A DNA stretch of 64,000 bases from Haloarcula sp. CBA1127. GTDB lineage: Archaea; Halobacteriota; Halobacteria; Halobacteriales; Haloarculaceae. A program made the position numbers and the translations under genes. How positions within the stretch are numbered: position 1 is the first letter of the stretch; each line of letters opens with the position of its first letter. The stretch spans positions 1,860,001-1,924,000 of the forward strand of contig NZ_BCNB01000006.1 in assembly GCF_001485575.1 (NCBI RefSeq), given 5' to 3'. Below the pieces are notes generated by a model, which worked only from the letters and a program-made list of their open reading frames with translations, was not told the DNA's origin and ran no database searches. Positions 1 through 7,202 of this stretch are shown here, one piece after another.

Positions 1-162
1 AAGCGACAGCCACAGGGTCCCGCGTGTGGCGGTGAGTTCGTAGAGGAACAGCTCCGCCTGGCTAGCCGGCTGGGCAGAGAGCACGACGATACTCCCGGCA
101 GGGATGCCACCATCGAGCTTTCTGTCGAGGACGTCGATCCCCGTTCGCAACCGGTTGGCCAT
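1..162 (-). CDS. RecA/KaiC-like ATPase-fold protein, N-terminal part only
   Basis: Reading from ATG at 162 down to the window edge gives 54 residues, beginning MANRLRTGIDVLDRKLDGGI and continuing with PAGSIVVLSAQP. The GIDVLDRKLDGGIPAGS pattern matches the start of RecA/RadA/KaiC-type domains, where a target-defining strand leads into the P-loop. The expected Walker A lysine is not present in the visible segment (SAQPASQAEL follows), which resembles degenerate KaiC-like proteins of haloarchaea. The gene starts 28 bp after the MinD-like gene ends on the same strand, so the two are probably co-transcribed. The gene runs off the window and its function cannot be assigned. Confidence 0.7.
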   Translation of the reverse strand, partial: MANRLRTGIDVLDRKLDGGIPAGSIVVLSAQPASQAELFLYELTATRGTLWLSL

Positions 163-190
163 ACCACTGAGGACTTATTTTCCCACGAGA

Positions 191-817
191 TTAAGTATTC
201 CGCTTGGCGAGAACGTTCGCTATCTCGACGTATTTTGCCGCCGCCCGGTCCGATTCCAGCGGCTTCGACACCGACGGAACGTGTACTGTCTCTGGGCAGG
301 ACAGCAGTGGCGATGGGTCTACGGACCCGTCACTGCCGACGAGGACTGTGAGGGCAGGCGGTGCGTCAAGCGCACGGGCAATCGCCGCGGTTTTGGCTGT
401 GTCGGTGAGGCTCTGGCGGGTTGGTGCGCTCACGAGCACTGTCCTGTCAGCCGCCCGTAGCGGCCGCGCGGCGTCCGGGCCAGCGCCGGCTGGACAGTCG
501 AGTACTACAGGGCCATCACACCGGGACAGACTGCCGATAGCATTGTCGATAGCGGCTCCGGGTGCGGTCTGACAGGGAAGTACGTCGACGTTCTCGACGG
601 TCGTGGCGGGCTGGGCAACTGCGGTCGGCTCAGCCGAGGCTGTGATATCAGCGATTCCGGGTGTCGGAGCGACGCCAGCGCGACGGTGGAGGTTCGGCAT
701 GTCGCGGTCGGTGTCCACGACTAGCGACCGCCGGGTGGGCGTTCCCAGTGCCTGGCCGAGCCCGAGGGCGATGGTCGTTTTGCCACAGCCACCCTTGCCG
801 CCAGCGATTGCGAGCAT
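191..817 (-). CDS. MinD/ParA-type P-loop ATPase (208 aa)
   Basis: The protein carries a deviant Walker A motif, GGKGGCGKTT, at residues 6-15, with the signature lysine of the ParA/MinD/SIMIBI class. VVDTDRDMPNLH follows as switch region and VVLDCPAGAGPDAARPL as Walker B. At 208 aa it is shorter than canonical MinD (about 260 aa), and no amphipathic membrane-targeting helix is evident at the C-terminus. Such proteins act as ATP-dependent dimeric switches for positioning or partitioning. Its partner here is probably the RecA/KaiC-like gene immediately downstream (start at 162). Family confidence is high; the cellular role is not known. Confidence 0.88.
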   Translation of the reverse strand: MLAIAGGKGGCGKTTIALGLGQALGTPTRRSLVVDTDRDMPNLHRRAGVAPTPGIADITASAEPTAVAQPATTVENVDVLPCQTAPGAAIDNAIGSLSRCDGPVVLDCPAGAGPDAARPLRAADRTVLVSAPTRQSLTDTAKTAAIARALDAPPALTVLVGSDGSVDPSPLLSCPETVHVPSVSKPLESDRAAAKYVEIANVLAKRNT

Positions 818-1031
818 AGTGAGGGTGGACTGCCTATCGGTTTTGAATCCTCGTACTATGAATCACAAACAGTGACCGCAAAACTGGGCCGGAAGGTCTG
901 ACTTACGTCGGTTGGCTGTTGCCTACTCTTACACGCTGGGTTCCGTTGCCGGGCAAAGTTCGAGACTGTGACCGCTGTCGGTCGGTGTTAGCCCGGCCAT
1001 AACAATAGCGATACACCCGAACGGCTGGGAC

Positions 1032-2168
1032 ATGAACCTACATCACGAGCGCATCGAAGCCTCGCCGCCGGCGAGCACGATGAGCTTCTGTCTCACAACC
1101 GACCTCACGGGAAATGGTCGACCGGACGTCATCGTCGGGGCGCTCGGCGACGAGCACGAGGTCCAGTTCCCGCTGGTCGATAAGTCGGTCGACTTGCTGT
1201 CCGTGTTCGGCATGGGGCCGCTGGCCCGCTGGCTTCAGACGAACGTGTTCTGGTACGAAAACCCCGGCTGGGAGCGCCACGACGTCGCCAGCGCACCGGA
1301 ACTCTCTGTCGGTGGCTCGCTCGGCGACATCACGGGGAACAGCCGACCGGACATGGTGGCCGGCCAGAACATCCACCAGCACAAACTGTGGTGGTTCGAG
1401 ATACCGGACAACCCGCGGAAGCAGTGGACGCGCCGGCTCATCACCGACGATTTCGAGAAATATCACGACACCGCTGTGGCGGACGTGGACGGCGATGGAC
1501 AGAACGAGGTCGTTGGGCTGTCCCAGGAGTCAAAGACAGTGTTCTACTACGATATTCCTGCGGACCCGACGCGAGAACCGTGGCCGGTGGCCAACCGACA
1601 CGTCGTCGCCGAGGACCTCGATGTTGAGGGTGTCGCTGTCGAGGACATTGACGGGGACGGTGCGGTCGAAATCGTCGCCGGCCCCAACGTCTTCCACCGG
1701 ACGGCCGACGGGTGGGACCGGGAGCCAATCGCCGAGGACTGGCAGTGTACTCGCGTCGCTATCAAGGACGTTGACGGCGACGGCGACCTAGAGATAATCC
1801 TCGTCGAGGGTGACGAACCGTATCTCGACGACCGCCCGGCCAGGCTGGGCGTGTTCGACCCACCCGAGTGGGACCTGACCCTGCTGCACGACGACCTTTC
1901 GAACCCGCACAGCCTCGACGTGGCGGACTTCGACGGTGACGGTAATCCCGATATCTTCGTCGCAGAAATGGGTTTAGAGGACGGACACGAACCGCGACAG
2001 CTCGTGTTCCACAACGACGGCGCGGGGAATTTCGAGCAGAAAGAACTGAACACCGGCATCCCCACCCACGAGGCGAAGGTCGTCGACCTTGACGGTGACG
2101 GCATCCCAGACATCGTCGGCAAGGCGTACACCGAGCCCCGCGTCGATGTCTGGCAGAGCAACCCCTGA
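1032..2168 (+). CDS. FG-GAP/VCBS-repeat beta-propeller protein (378 aa)
   Basis: At least seven calcium-binding-like repeats are readable: DLTGNGRPDVIVG, DITGNSRPDMVAG, DVDGDGQNEVVG, DIDGDGAVEIVAG, DVDGDGDLEIILV, DFDGDGNPDIFVA and DLDGDGIPDIVG. These are FG-GAP/VCBS blades, predicting a seven-bladed integrin-like propeller. Most family members are secreted, but this one starts MNLHHERIEASPPAST with no Sec or Tat signal, so it appears cytoplasmic or is exported by another route. An AT-rich ataacaatag stretch about 27 bp before the ATG is a plausible TATA box and implies a leaderless transcript. It stands alone between the MinD-like gene and pyrB. Ligand and role are unknown. Confidence 0.85.
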   Translation: MNLHHERIEASPPASTMSFCLTTDLTGNGRPDVIVGALGDEHEVQFPLVDKSVDLLSVFGMGPLARWLQTNVFWYENPGWERHDVASAPELSVGGSLGDITGNSRPDMVAGQNIHQHKLWWFEIPDNPRKQWTRRLITDDFEKYHDTAVADVDGDGQNEVVGLSQESKTVFYYDIPADPTREPWPVANRHVVAEDLDVEGVAVEDIDGDGAVEIVAGPNVFHRTADGWDREPIAEDWQCTRVAIKDVDGDGDLEIILVEGDEPYLDDRPARLGVFDPPEWDLTLLHDDLSNPHSLDVADFDGDGNPDIFVAEMGLEDGHEPRQLVFHNDGAGNFEQKELNTGIPTHEAKVVDLDGDGIPDIVGKAYTEPRVDVWQSNP

Positions 2169-2326
2169 CGAGTCGCCTCGTCCTGATATTTTGGCCGCTA
2201 CGCGCCCTCTGGCCTCGCTTTCGAACCCAGTACCGATGCTCTCGAAGCCGAACCTGACGATGTACGTGACCGTTCAATTCCCGTGTCGGGGGATTCAAGA
2301 GCGTCCGGAGCGCGGTATCGAGTGAA

Positions 2327-3241
2327 ATGCGGCACGACCACATCATCAGCGCGAAACAACTCTCGCGGGGCGACATCGAGACGGTGCTCGACCACGCGGC
2401 TGACATCGCGGCTGACCCGGGAGCGTTCGCGGACCGGCACAGCGACACGCTGCTTGGCCTCCTCTTTTTCGAGCCGAGCACCCGGACGAAGATGAGCTTC
2501 ACAACGGCGATGAAACGCCTCGGCGGCGACATCGTCGACATGGGCTCCGTCGAGTCCTCCAGCGTGAAAAAAGGCGAGTCACTGGCCGACACTGTCCGCG
2601 TCGTCGAGGGGTACACCGACGCGCTCGTGCTCCGGCACCCAATGGAGGGCTCTGCGAAGATGGCGAGCGAGTTCGTCGACGTGCCGCTCGTCAACGCCGG
2701 CGACGGGGCCGGTCAGCACCCGACACAGACGCTGCTCGACCTCTACACGATCCGTGAGAACGCCGGCTTCGACGACTTGACTATCGGCATCATGGGCGAC
2801 CTGAAGTACGGACGAACCGTCCACTCGCTGGCCCACGCACTCACGACCGTCGACGCCAGGCAGCACTTCATCAGCCCCGAATCGCTCCAGCTCCCGCGCT
2901 CGGTCCGGTACGACCTCCACGAGGCCGGTGCGGGCATCCGCGAGCACACCGACCTCGACGAGATTCTCCCCGATCTGGACGTGCTCTACGTGACACGCAT
3001 CCAGGCCGAGCGGTTCCCCGACGAGAGCGAGTACCGCGAAGTCGCCGGCCAGTACCAGATCGACGCCGACACGCTGGACGCGGCCAAGGACGACCTGACC
3101 GTGATGCACCCGCTCCCGCGCGTCGACGAGATCGCCCACGATGTCGACGAAACCACCCACGCACAGTACTTCCAGCAGGCCCACAACGGCGTCCCGGTAC
3201 GGATGGCCCTGCTCGACCTGATTCTCGGAGGCGACCAATGA
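2327..3241 (+). CDS. pyrB: Aspartate carbamoyltransferase catalytic subunit
   Basis: PyrB condenses carbamoyl phosphate with L-aspartate to N-carbamoyl-aspartate, the second step of de novo pyrimidine synthesis. The 304-aa protein has the carbamoyl-phosphate motif [11 protein letters not shown] (STRT at residues 51-54), the [11 protein letters not shown] motif in the middle and [10 protein letters not shown] near residue 260, all diagnostic of ATCase rather than OTCase. Its stop codon overlaps the start of pyrI by 4 bp (ATGA), so the two subunits are translationally coupled. Length is normal for the family (about 305 aa). Confidence 0.98.
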   Translation: MRHDHIISAKQLSRGDIETVLDHAADIAADPGAFADRHSDTLLGLLFFEPSTRTKMSFTTAMKRLGGDIVDMGSVESSSVKKGESLADTVRVVEGYTDALVLRHPMEGSAKMASEFVDVPLVNAGDGAGQHPTQTLLDLYTIRENAGFDDLTIGIMGDLKYGRTVHSLAHALTTVDARQHFISPESLQLPRSVRYDLHEAGAGIREHTDLDEILPDLDVLYVTRIQAERFPDESEYREVAGQYQIDADTLDAAKDDLTVMHPLPRVDEIAHDVDETTHAQYFQQAHNGVPVRMALLDLILGGDQ

Positions 3242-3705
3242 GCGACAACGACCAGCAACTCCGCGTCTCGAAGATCCAGAACGGCACCGTCATCGACCAC
3301 ATTGCGGGCGGCCAGGCGTTGAACGTCCTGGCAATTCTCGGCATTGACGGCACCAGCGGCGACTCCGTCTCCGTCGCGATGAATATGCCATCCGACCGTC
3401 TGGGGCACAAAGATGTCGTCAAAGTCGAGGGCCGCGAACTCTCTCAGGACGAGGTCGACGTGCTCTCGCTCATCGCCCCCGCAGCGACGATCAACATCAT
3501 TCGCGACTACGAGGTCGTGGAAAAAGGCCGCGTCGAGCGCCCGTCGGTCGTCGAGGGCGTCCTCGAATGCCCGAACCACAACTGCATCACGACCGAGAAC
3601 GAACCCGTCGACTCGCGCTTTGCCGTCAGCGACGACGGTGTCCGCTGTGAGTACTGCGATACGATCATCCGCGATGACCTGCCGGCACACATCCTCGCAG
3701 AGTAA
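3238..3705 (+). CDS. pyrI: Aspartate carbamoyltransferase regulatory subunit
   Basis: The 155-aa protein has an N-terminal allosteric nucleotide-binding domain, starting with [20 protein letters not shown], and a C-terminal zinc domain whose four cysteines are visible as CPNHNC (C111, C116) and CEYC (C137, C140). In the known enzyme the zinc domain docks PyrI dimers on PyrB trimers and the N-domain binds ATP/CTP/UTP to set catalytic activity. It overlaps pyrB by 4 bp. Length and motifs are typical and nothing is missing. Confidence 0.98.
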   Translation: MSDNDQQLRVSKIQNGTVIDHIAGGQALNVLAILGIDGTSGDSVSVAMNMPSDRLGHKDVVKVEGRELSQDEVDVLSLIAPAATINIIRDYEVVEKGRVERPSVVEGVLECPNHNCITTENEPVDSRFAVSDDGVRCEYCDTIIRDDLPAHILAE

Positions 3706-3726
3706 ACCGACCCTGTCGCCGTCTGG

Positions 3727-4593
3727 CTACTGCAACCAGATGCTCGCAAACGAGTCGAAGTAGTCTTCGCCAGTATCGACCAGTACGTGGTCCGCGCCTA
3801 GTGCTGTAACGCGATTGGAAACCGAGTCGACATGGGCGTCGAGTCGCGACTGGTACGTCTCGGCCAGTGAGCCGCTGAAATACGACCGTCGCGTCTCGTC
3901 GCTCTCGGGGTTGGCGAACAGCACGTCACCGACGACGCCGGGGTCCCGTTCCGCCGGGGCGACCACGCGGACCAGCAACACGTCGGCGTCGTTGCGTGCA
4001 AGCGCGGCGATACCGGATTCGAGTGCCTCCGGCTCGGTCAGGCAGTCGCTGAACACGACGACGAGCGAGCGCGACCGAATGCGCTCGGCGTAGCTCTCCA
4101 ACGCGGATTCGAAGTCGGCTGTCCCGTCGGGCGTCATCTCGTTCAACTGGTCGATGAGCGAGAGGAGTTCGCCGCGGTTCGACTGGCCCGTATCGATCCG
4201 GTTCACCCGGTCGCGGAACGTACAGAACTGGAAGTCGTTGTTCTCCTCCGCGGTGAGGTATGCGAAGCCGAGCCCGAGCTTGGCGGCGTACTCGAATTTG
4301 TGACTCGACGCGTCGCCGTAGTCCATCGACGCGCTCGTGTCGACGAGCAGGTTGACGGTCAGGCTCCGCTCTTCCTCGTACTGCTTGATGAAGTACTCCT
4401 CTGTGCGGGCGAACAGCTTCCAGTCGATCCGTCGCGTGTCGTCCCCCGGCGAGTAGCGACGGTAATCGCTAAATGTGAGCCCCTCGCCGACCCGGGGGGA
4501 CTGCTGGTCGCCCTGCCGAATCGAGGTCGTTTGGCGGTTCAGTGCGGCGGTGAACCGGCCGAGTTCGTCGAGAAAGTCCGGTTCGATAGTCAC
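3727..4593 (-). CDS. DUF58 domain protein with VWA-like fold
   Basis: The GTG start at 4593 is chosen because a purine-rich GGGAGGG lies just upstream and the family homology begins at TIEPDFLDELGRFTAALNR. The open frame extends to 4917, but that part is only the shadow of the MoxR gene. The 288-aa protein contains the DUF58 signature YSPGDDTRRIDWKLFARTEE and the metal-site-like motif LLVDTSASMDYG of a VWA domain. DUF58 proteins are regularly encoded next to MoxR ATPases and are thought to be chaperoned partners or clients. No membrane segment is present. It is the last gene of the 11.4-3.7 kb operon, 55 bp after moxR. Confidence 0.9.
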   Translation of the reverse strand: MTIEPDFLDELGRFTAALNRQTTSIRQGDQQSPRVGEGLTFSDYRRYSPGDDTRRIDWKLFARTEEYFIKQYEEERSLTVNLLVDTSASMDYGDASSHKFEYAAKLGLGFAYLTAEENNDFQFCTFRDRVNRIDTGQSNRGELLSLIDQLNEMTPDGTADFESALESYAERIRSRSLVVVFSDCLTEPEALESGIAALARNDADVLLVRVVAPAERDPGVVGDVLFANPESDETRRSYFSGSLAETYQSRLDAHVDSVSNRVTALGADHVLVDTGEDYFDSFASIWLQ

Positions 4594-4648
4594 GGCTGTC
4601 CCTCCCACTCTTGCTGGGCCGCCCGCTGAACTGCGGTCACTGCGTCGC

Positions 4649-5590
4649 TCATTCCAGCAGGGCTGCGATGAGGTCGTCTGCCGTTCGACCCTCCCGCTCG
4701 GCCCGGAAGTCAACGATAATCCGGTGGCGGAGCACGGGGGCTGCCAGCGCCTCGATGTCCTCGCCCGTGACGTGCGATCGGCCGCGGAGGAACGCCCGCG
4801 CCTTCGCCGTCTGGACGAGCGCCATGCTCGCCCGCGGGCTGGCCCCGAACTCGATGTCGTCAGCCTCGCGCGTCCGGCGGACGAGCTGGACCGCCCGGTC
4901 GCGCAGGTCGTCGGCAATGGGCATCTCGCGGACCAGTTGCTGGATTTCCTGAATCTCCGGACGGGTCAACGAGCGCTCGACGGGGACTTGCTCTGCGCCG
5001 GCGGTGTACATATCGACGATGGTCCGCTCTTCCTCGTAGTCGGGGTAGTCGACCAGCAGCTTCAGCATGAAGCGGTCGGTCTGGGCCTCCGGGAGCGCGT
5101 AGGTCCCCGACTGGTCGATGGGGTTCTGGGTGGCCAGAATAAAGAACGGGCGCGGCAGCTCGTAGGTCTCGCCCGCGGCAGTCACCTGTTTCTCCTGCAT
5201 CGCTTCCAGCAGGGCAGCCTGTGTCTTCGGCGTCGCCCGGTTGATCTCATCGGCCAGTACGACGTTGGCGAACACCGGTCCCTTCTCGAAGACGAAATCG
5301 CGGCCGCTGTCGGTTTCACGGATGATTTCGGTCCCCGTGATGTCGGACGGCATCAGGTCGGGCGTGTTCTGAATGCGGGAGAACTGGAGGTCGGTCACCT
5401 CCGCGACGGTCCGGACCATCGTCGTCTTCCCCAGTCCCGGGTTCGATTCGAGCAGGGCGTTGCCGTCGGCCAGGATACAGATGAGCAGTTGCTCCAGTAC
5501 CTCCTCCTGACCGACGATCCGCGTGCCGATCTGTTCGCGTGCGTTCGCGATCTTCCGCTGTAGTTCGTCGATGTCTTGCTCTGAGCTCAT
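4649..5590 (-). CDS. MoxR-family AAA+ ATPase
   Basis: This is a 313-aa AAA+ ATPase with Walker A NPGLGKTT at residues 50-57, Walker B VVLADEIN at about 110-117, sensor-1 FILATQNP and the arginine-rich C-terminal lid (ASMALVQTAKARAFLRGR). MoxR proteins act as chaperone-like remodelers that insert cofactors or mature complexes, typically with VWA-domain partners. Here the partners are evidently the DUF58 protein downstream and the two VWA membrane proteins upstream. The start overlaps the previous gene by 4 bp. No gene symbol is given because many MoxR paralogues exist in haloarchaea. Confidence 0.95.
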   Translation of the reverse strand: MSSEQDIDELQRKIANAREQIGTRIVGQEEVLEQLLICILADGNALLESNPGLGKTTMVRTVAEVTDLQFSRIQNTPDLMPSDITGTEIIRETDSGRDFVFEKGPVFANVVLADEINRATPKTQAALLEAMQEKQVTAAGETYELPRPFFILATQNPIDQSGTYALPEAQTDRFMLKLLVDYPDYEEERTIVDMYTAGAEQVPVERSLTRPEIQEIQQLVREMPIADDLRDRAVQLVRRTREADDIEFGASPRASMALVQTAKARAFLRGRSHVTGEDIEALAAPVLRHRIIVDFRAEREGRTADDLIAALLE

Positions 5591-6540
5591 GGGTCGGTGT
5601 CCTCGTCGTCCGTGTCTTGCTCTCGAATCCTGAGATTGTACTCGCGGATGAGGTCCGCGTCCGCGACGTCTTCCTGGCCGGCGAACCCGGCCTGCTGGCT
5701 GTCGACTGTGCCGCTTCCGCTCCCCGGTCCTCCGGTGTCCGACGACGGAAACGACTGGCTCCGGTCGATTTCTTCGTCGCCGCCCGTCGAATCAATCTCG
5801 GCGGTGAGGTTCTCGCCGCCCGCCTGCACGTCCTCGCTATCGCCGAGTATCGCGTCGCCGTCTTCGAGCCCCTCGTACTGGCTTGGCCGGTCGTTCGGTG
5901 ACTCCGTCTCGACCGGGTCGCGGTCGAGCAAGCCGATGTCGACGACAGCTACCTGCACTGTCGCCAGGCTCAGCAGGATAACGACGATAAGCGTCCCGAG
6001 CAGTCGCCGACTATCGACAAGGGCGACGCTCGAACTCTGTTTCAGCCCATCGAGGACATCCTCGTAGAGCCGGGCCGCCATCCGTGTCTCGGCCCCGTCT
6101 TCCACCGCATCCCGCGCCGTTCGGAGCGCGTCGGTGACGTTCGCGTTCGCCGCCTCGAACTGCTCGACGAGCGGCTGGCGGACTCGGTACAGATACTCGC
6201 CGACGAGCCAGCTCACTCCGACGGCGATGCCGACAACTGCGCCCGTGGGGAACGACAGCGCAGGTACCGAGCGGCCGACAGCCGCCCCAACCGGGTCCGT
6301 CACCGCCGTGGGAACCGACACCTGTGTCGGGAGTTCGGCCGGCGAAAGGACAGTCAGGAGGATGTTCACCAGAAGAAAGAGCAACACCGCGTCGACGACG
6401 GCGTAGACGAACGCCGCCTTCTTACCCTCGCGTCTCACCTCGGCGATGGCGGCGGCCATCCGTTCGCGTGCTTGCGCCCGTCCCTTCTCGGGCGGTTCCT
6501 TGTTGCCGTTCTCTCCGGTATCTGTGTCTGGTTCGTCCAT
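5587..6540 (-). CDS. Membrane protein of the MoxR operon (317 aa, unrecognised)
   Basis: I do not recognise a named domain. The first 40 residues are hydrophilic and charged. Hydrophobic segments follow at about residues 46-66, 98-117 and 178-200, and the tail is a long acidic, Gly/Asp/Ser-rich stretch (about 205-317) with no obvious fold. The region between the second and third segments is helical and charged, reading like a cytoplasmic four-helix or coiled segment. The gene overlaps the neighbours by 1 and 4 bp, so it is part of the MoxR/VWA membrane apparatus. A role as membrane anchor or scaffold is inference from context only. Confidence 0.75.
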   Translation of the reverse strand: MDEPDTDTGENGNKEPPEKGRAQARERMAAAIAEVRREGKKAAFVYAVVDAVLLFLLVNILLTVLSPAELPTQVSVPTAVTDPVGAAVGRSVPALSFPTGAVVGIAVGVSWLVGEYLYRVRQPLVEQFEAANANVTDALRTARDAVEDGAETRMAARLYEDVLDGLKQSSSVALVDSRRLLGTLIVVILLSLATVQVAVVDIGLLDRDPVETESPNDRPSQYEGLEDGDAILGDSEDVQAGGENLTAEIDSTGGDEEIDRSQSFPSSDTGGPGSGSGTVDSQQAGFAGQEDVADADLIREYNLRIREQDTDDEDTDP

Positions 6541-7202
6541 CAGTAGCCCTCGCAGGTAGCTTTGTCCTGGTTCTCTGGCTGGCTACAGAGCGTCTCGATA
6601 TCGTCTCGCAGCTCTTGGTTCTGGTTTTCGAGGTCCTCGATATCGTCTTCGAGCGTACTTATCCGTGATTCCAGACTGTCGATTTCGTCCTGCAGGTCTG
6701 ACACTTGGTCCTCCAGTTTGGCACGCTCGTCCTCTAGATCCTCGTTTTCGCTCTCCAGATCGCCGATTGTTGATTCGAGGTCATCGACCTCGTTCTCGAG
6801 CGTGTCGCGCTCATCCTGTAGGTCATCGACTGTCCCCTCCAGTTCTTCGACGCGGTCCTCGCTATCGCGGAGCGACCGCCGGGTCTCTGCTAACTGGCTC
6901 TGCGTGGCGTTCAACTGCTCCTCTGTCTGGTTCAGATTGGTCGCGACCTGATCGACGTCCTCCGACCGCGTCTCCAACTGCTCTTGGAGTTCGTCGACGC
7001 GAGTCCGGGTAGATTCCAGTTCACTTCTGGTGTCGTCCAGATTCCCTCGAAGTTCGGCGTTTTCCTGTCTGAGATCCTGGTTCTGCGATCGCAGTTCGCT
7101 CGCGGAATCCTGGTACAGCACCGTCGTTCCGCCGGTTCCGACCATCGAGAGGACGACGAACACCACGAGTCCGAGGTTGATTCGGCGACCGATTGCGCTC
7201 AC
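6540..7202 (-). CDS. Single-pass coiled-coil protein (220 aa)
   Basis: A transmembrane helix at about residues 9-30 (LGLVVFVVLSMVGTGGTTVL) is followed by an almost uninterrupted coiled coil from about 32 to 205, rich in Glu, Asp, Leu and Gln with heptad-like patterns such as LEDQVSDLQDEIDSLESRI. The last 20 residues carry two cysteines (LCSQPENQDKATC) that could form a disulfide if the coil is outside the cell. Coding overlaps both neighbours (4 bp and 1 bp). The long coil is consistent with a rod or stalk linking the VWA proteins to something else; that is inference. Confidence 0.8.
   Translation of the reverse strand: MSAIGRRINLGLVVFVVLSMVGTGGTTVLYQDSASELRSQNQDLRQENAELRGNLDDTRSELESTRTRVDELQEQLETRSEDVDQVATNLNQTEEQLNATQSQLAETRRSLRDSEDRVEELEGTVDDLQDERDTLENEVDDLESTIGDLESENEDLEDERAKLEDQVSDLQDEIDSLESRISTLEDDIEDLENQNQELRDDIETLCSQPENQDKATCEGY

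Noticed and set aside
4594-4917. N-terminal extension of the DUF58 gene by 108 codons
   Set aside because: The extension overlaps the MoxR gene in another frame and is Arg/Ser-rich; a GTG with a good ribosome-binding sequence at 4593 matches the family start.
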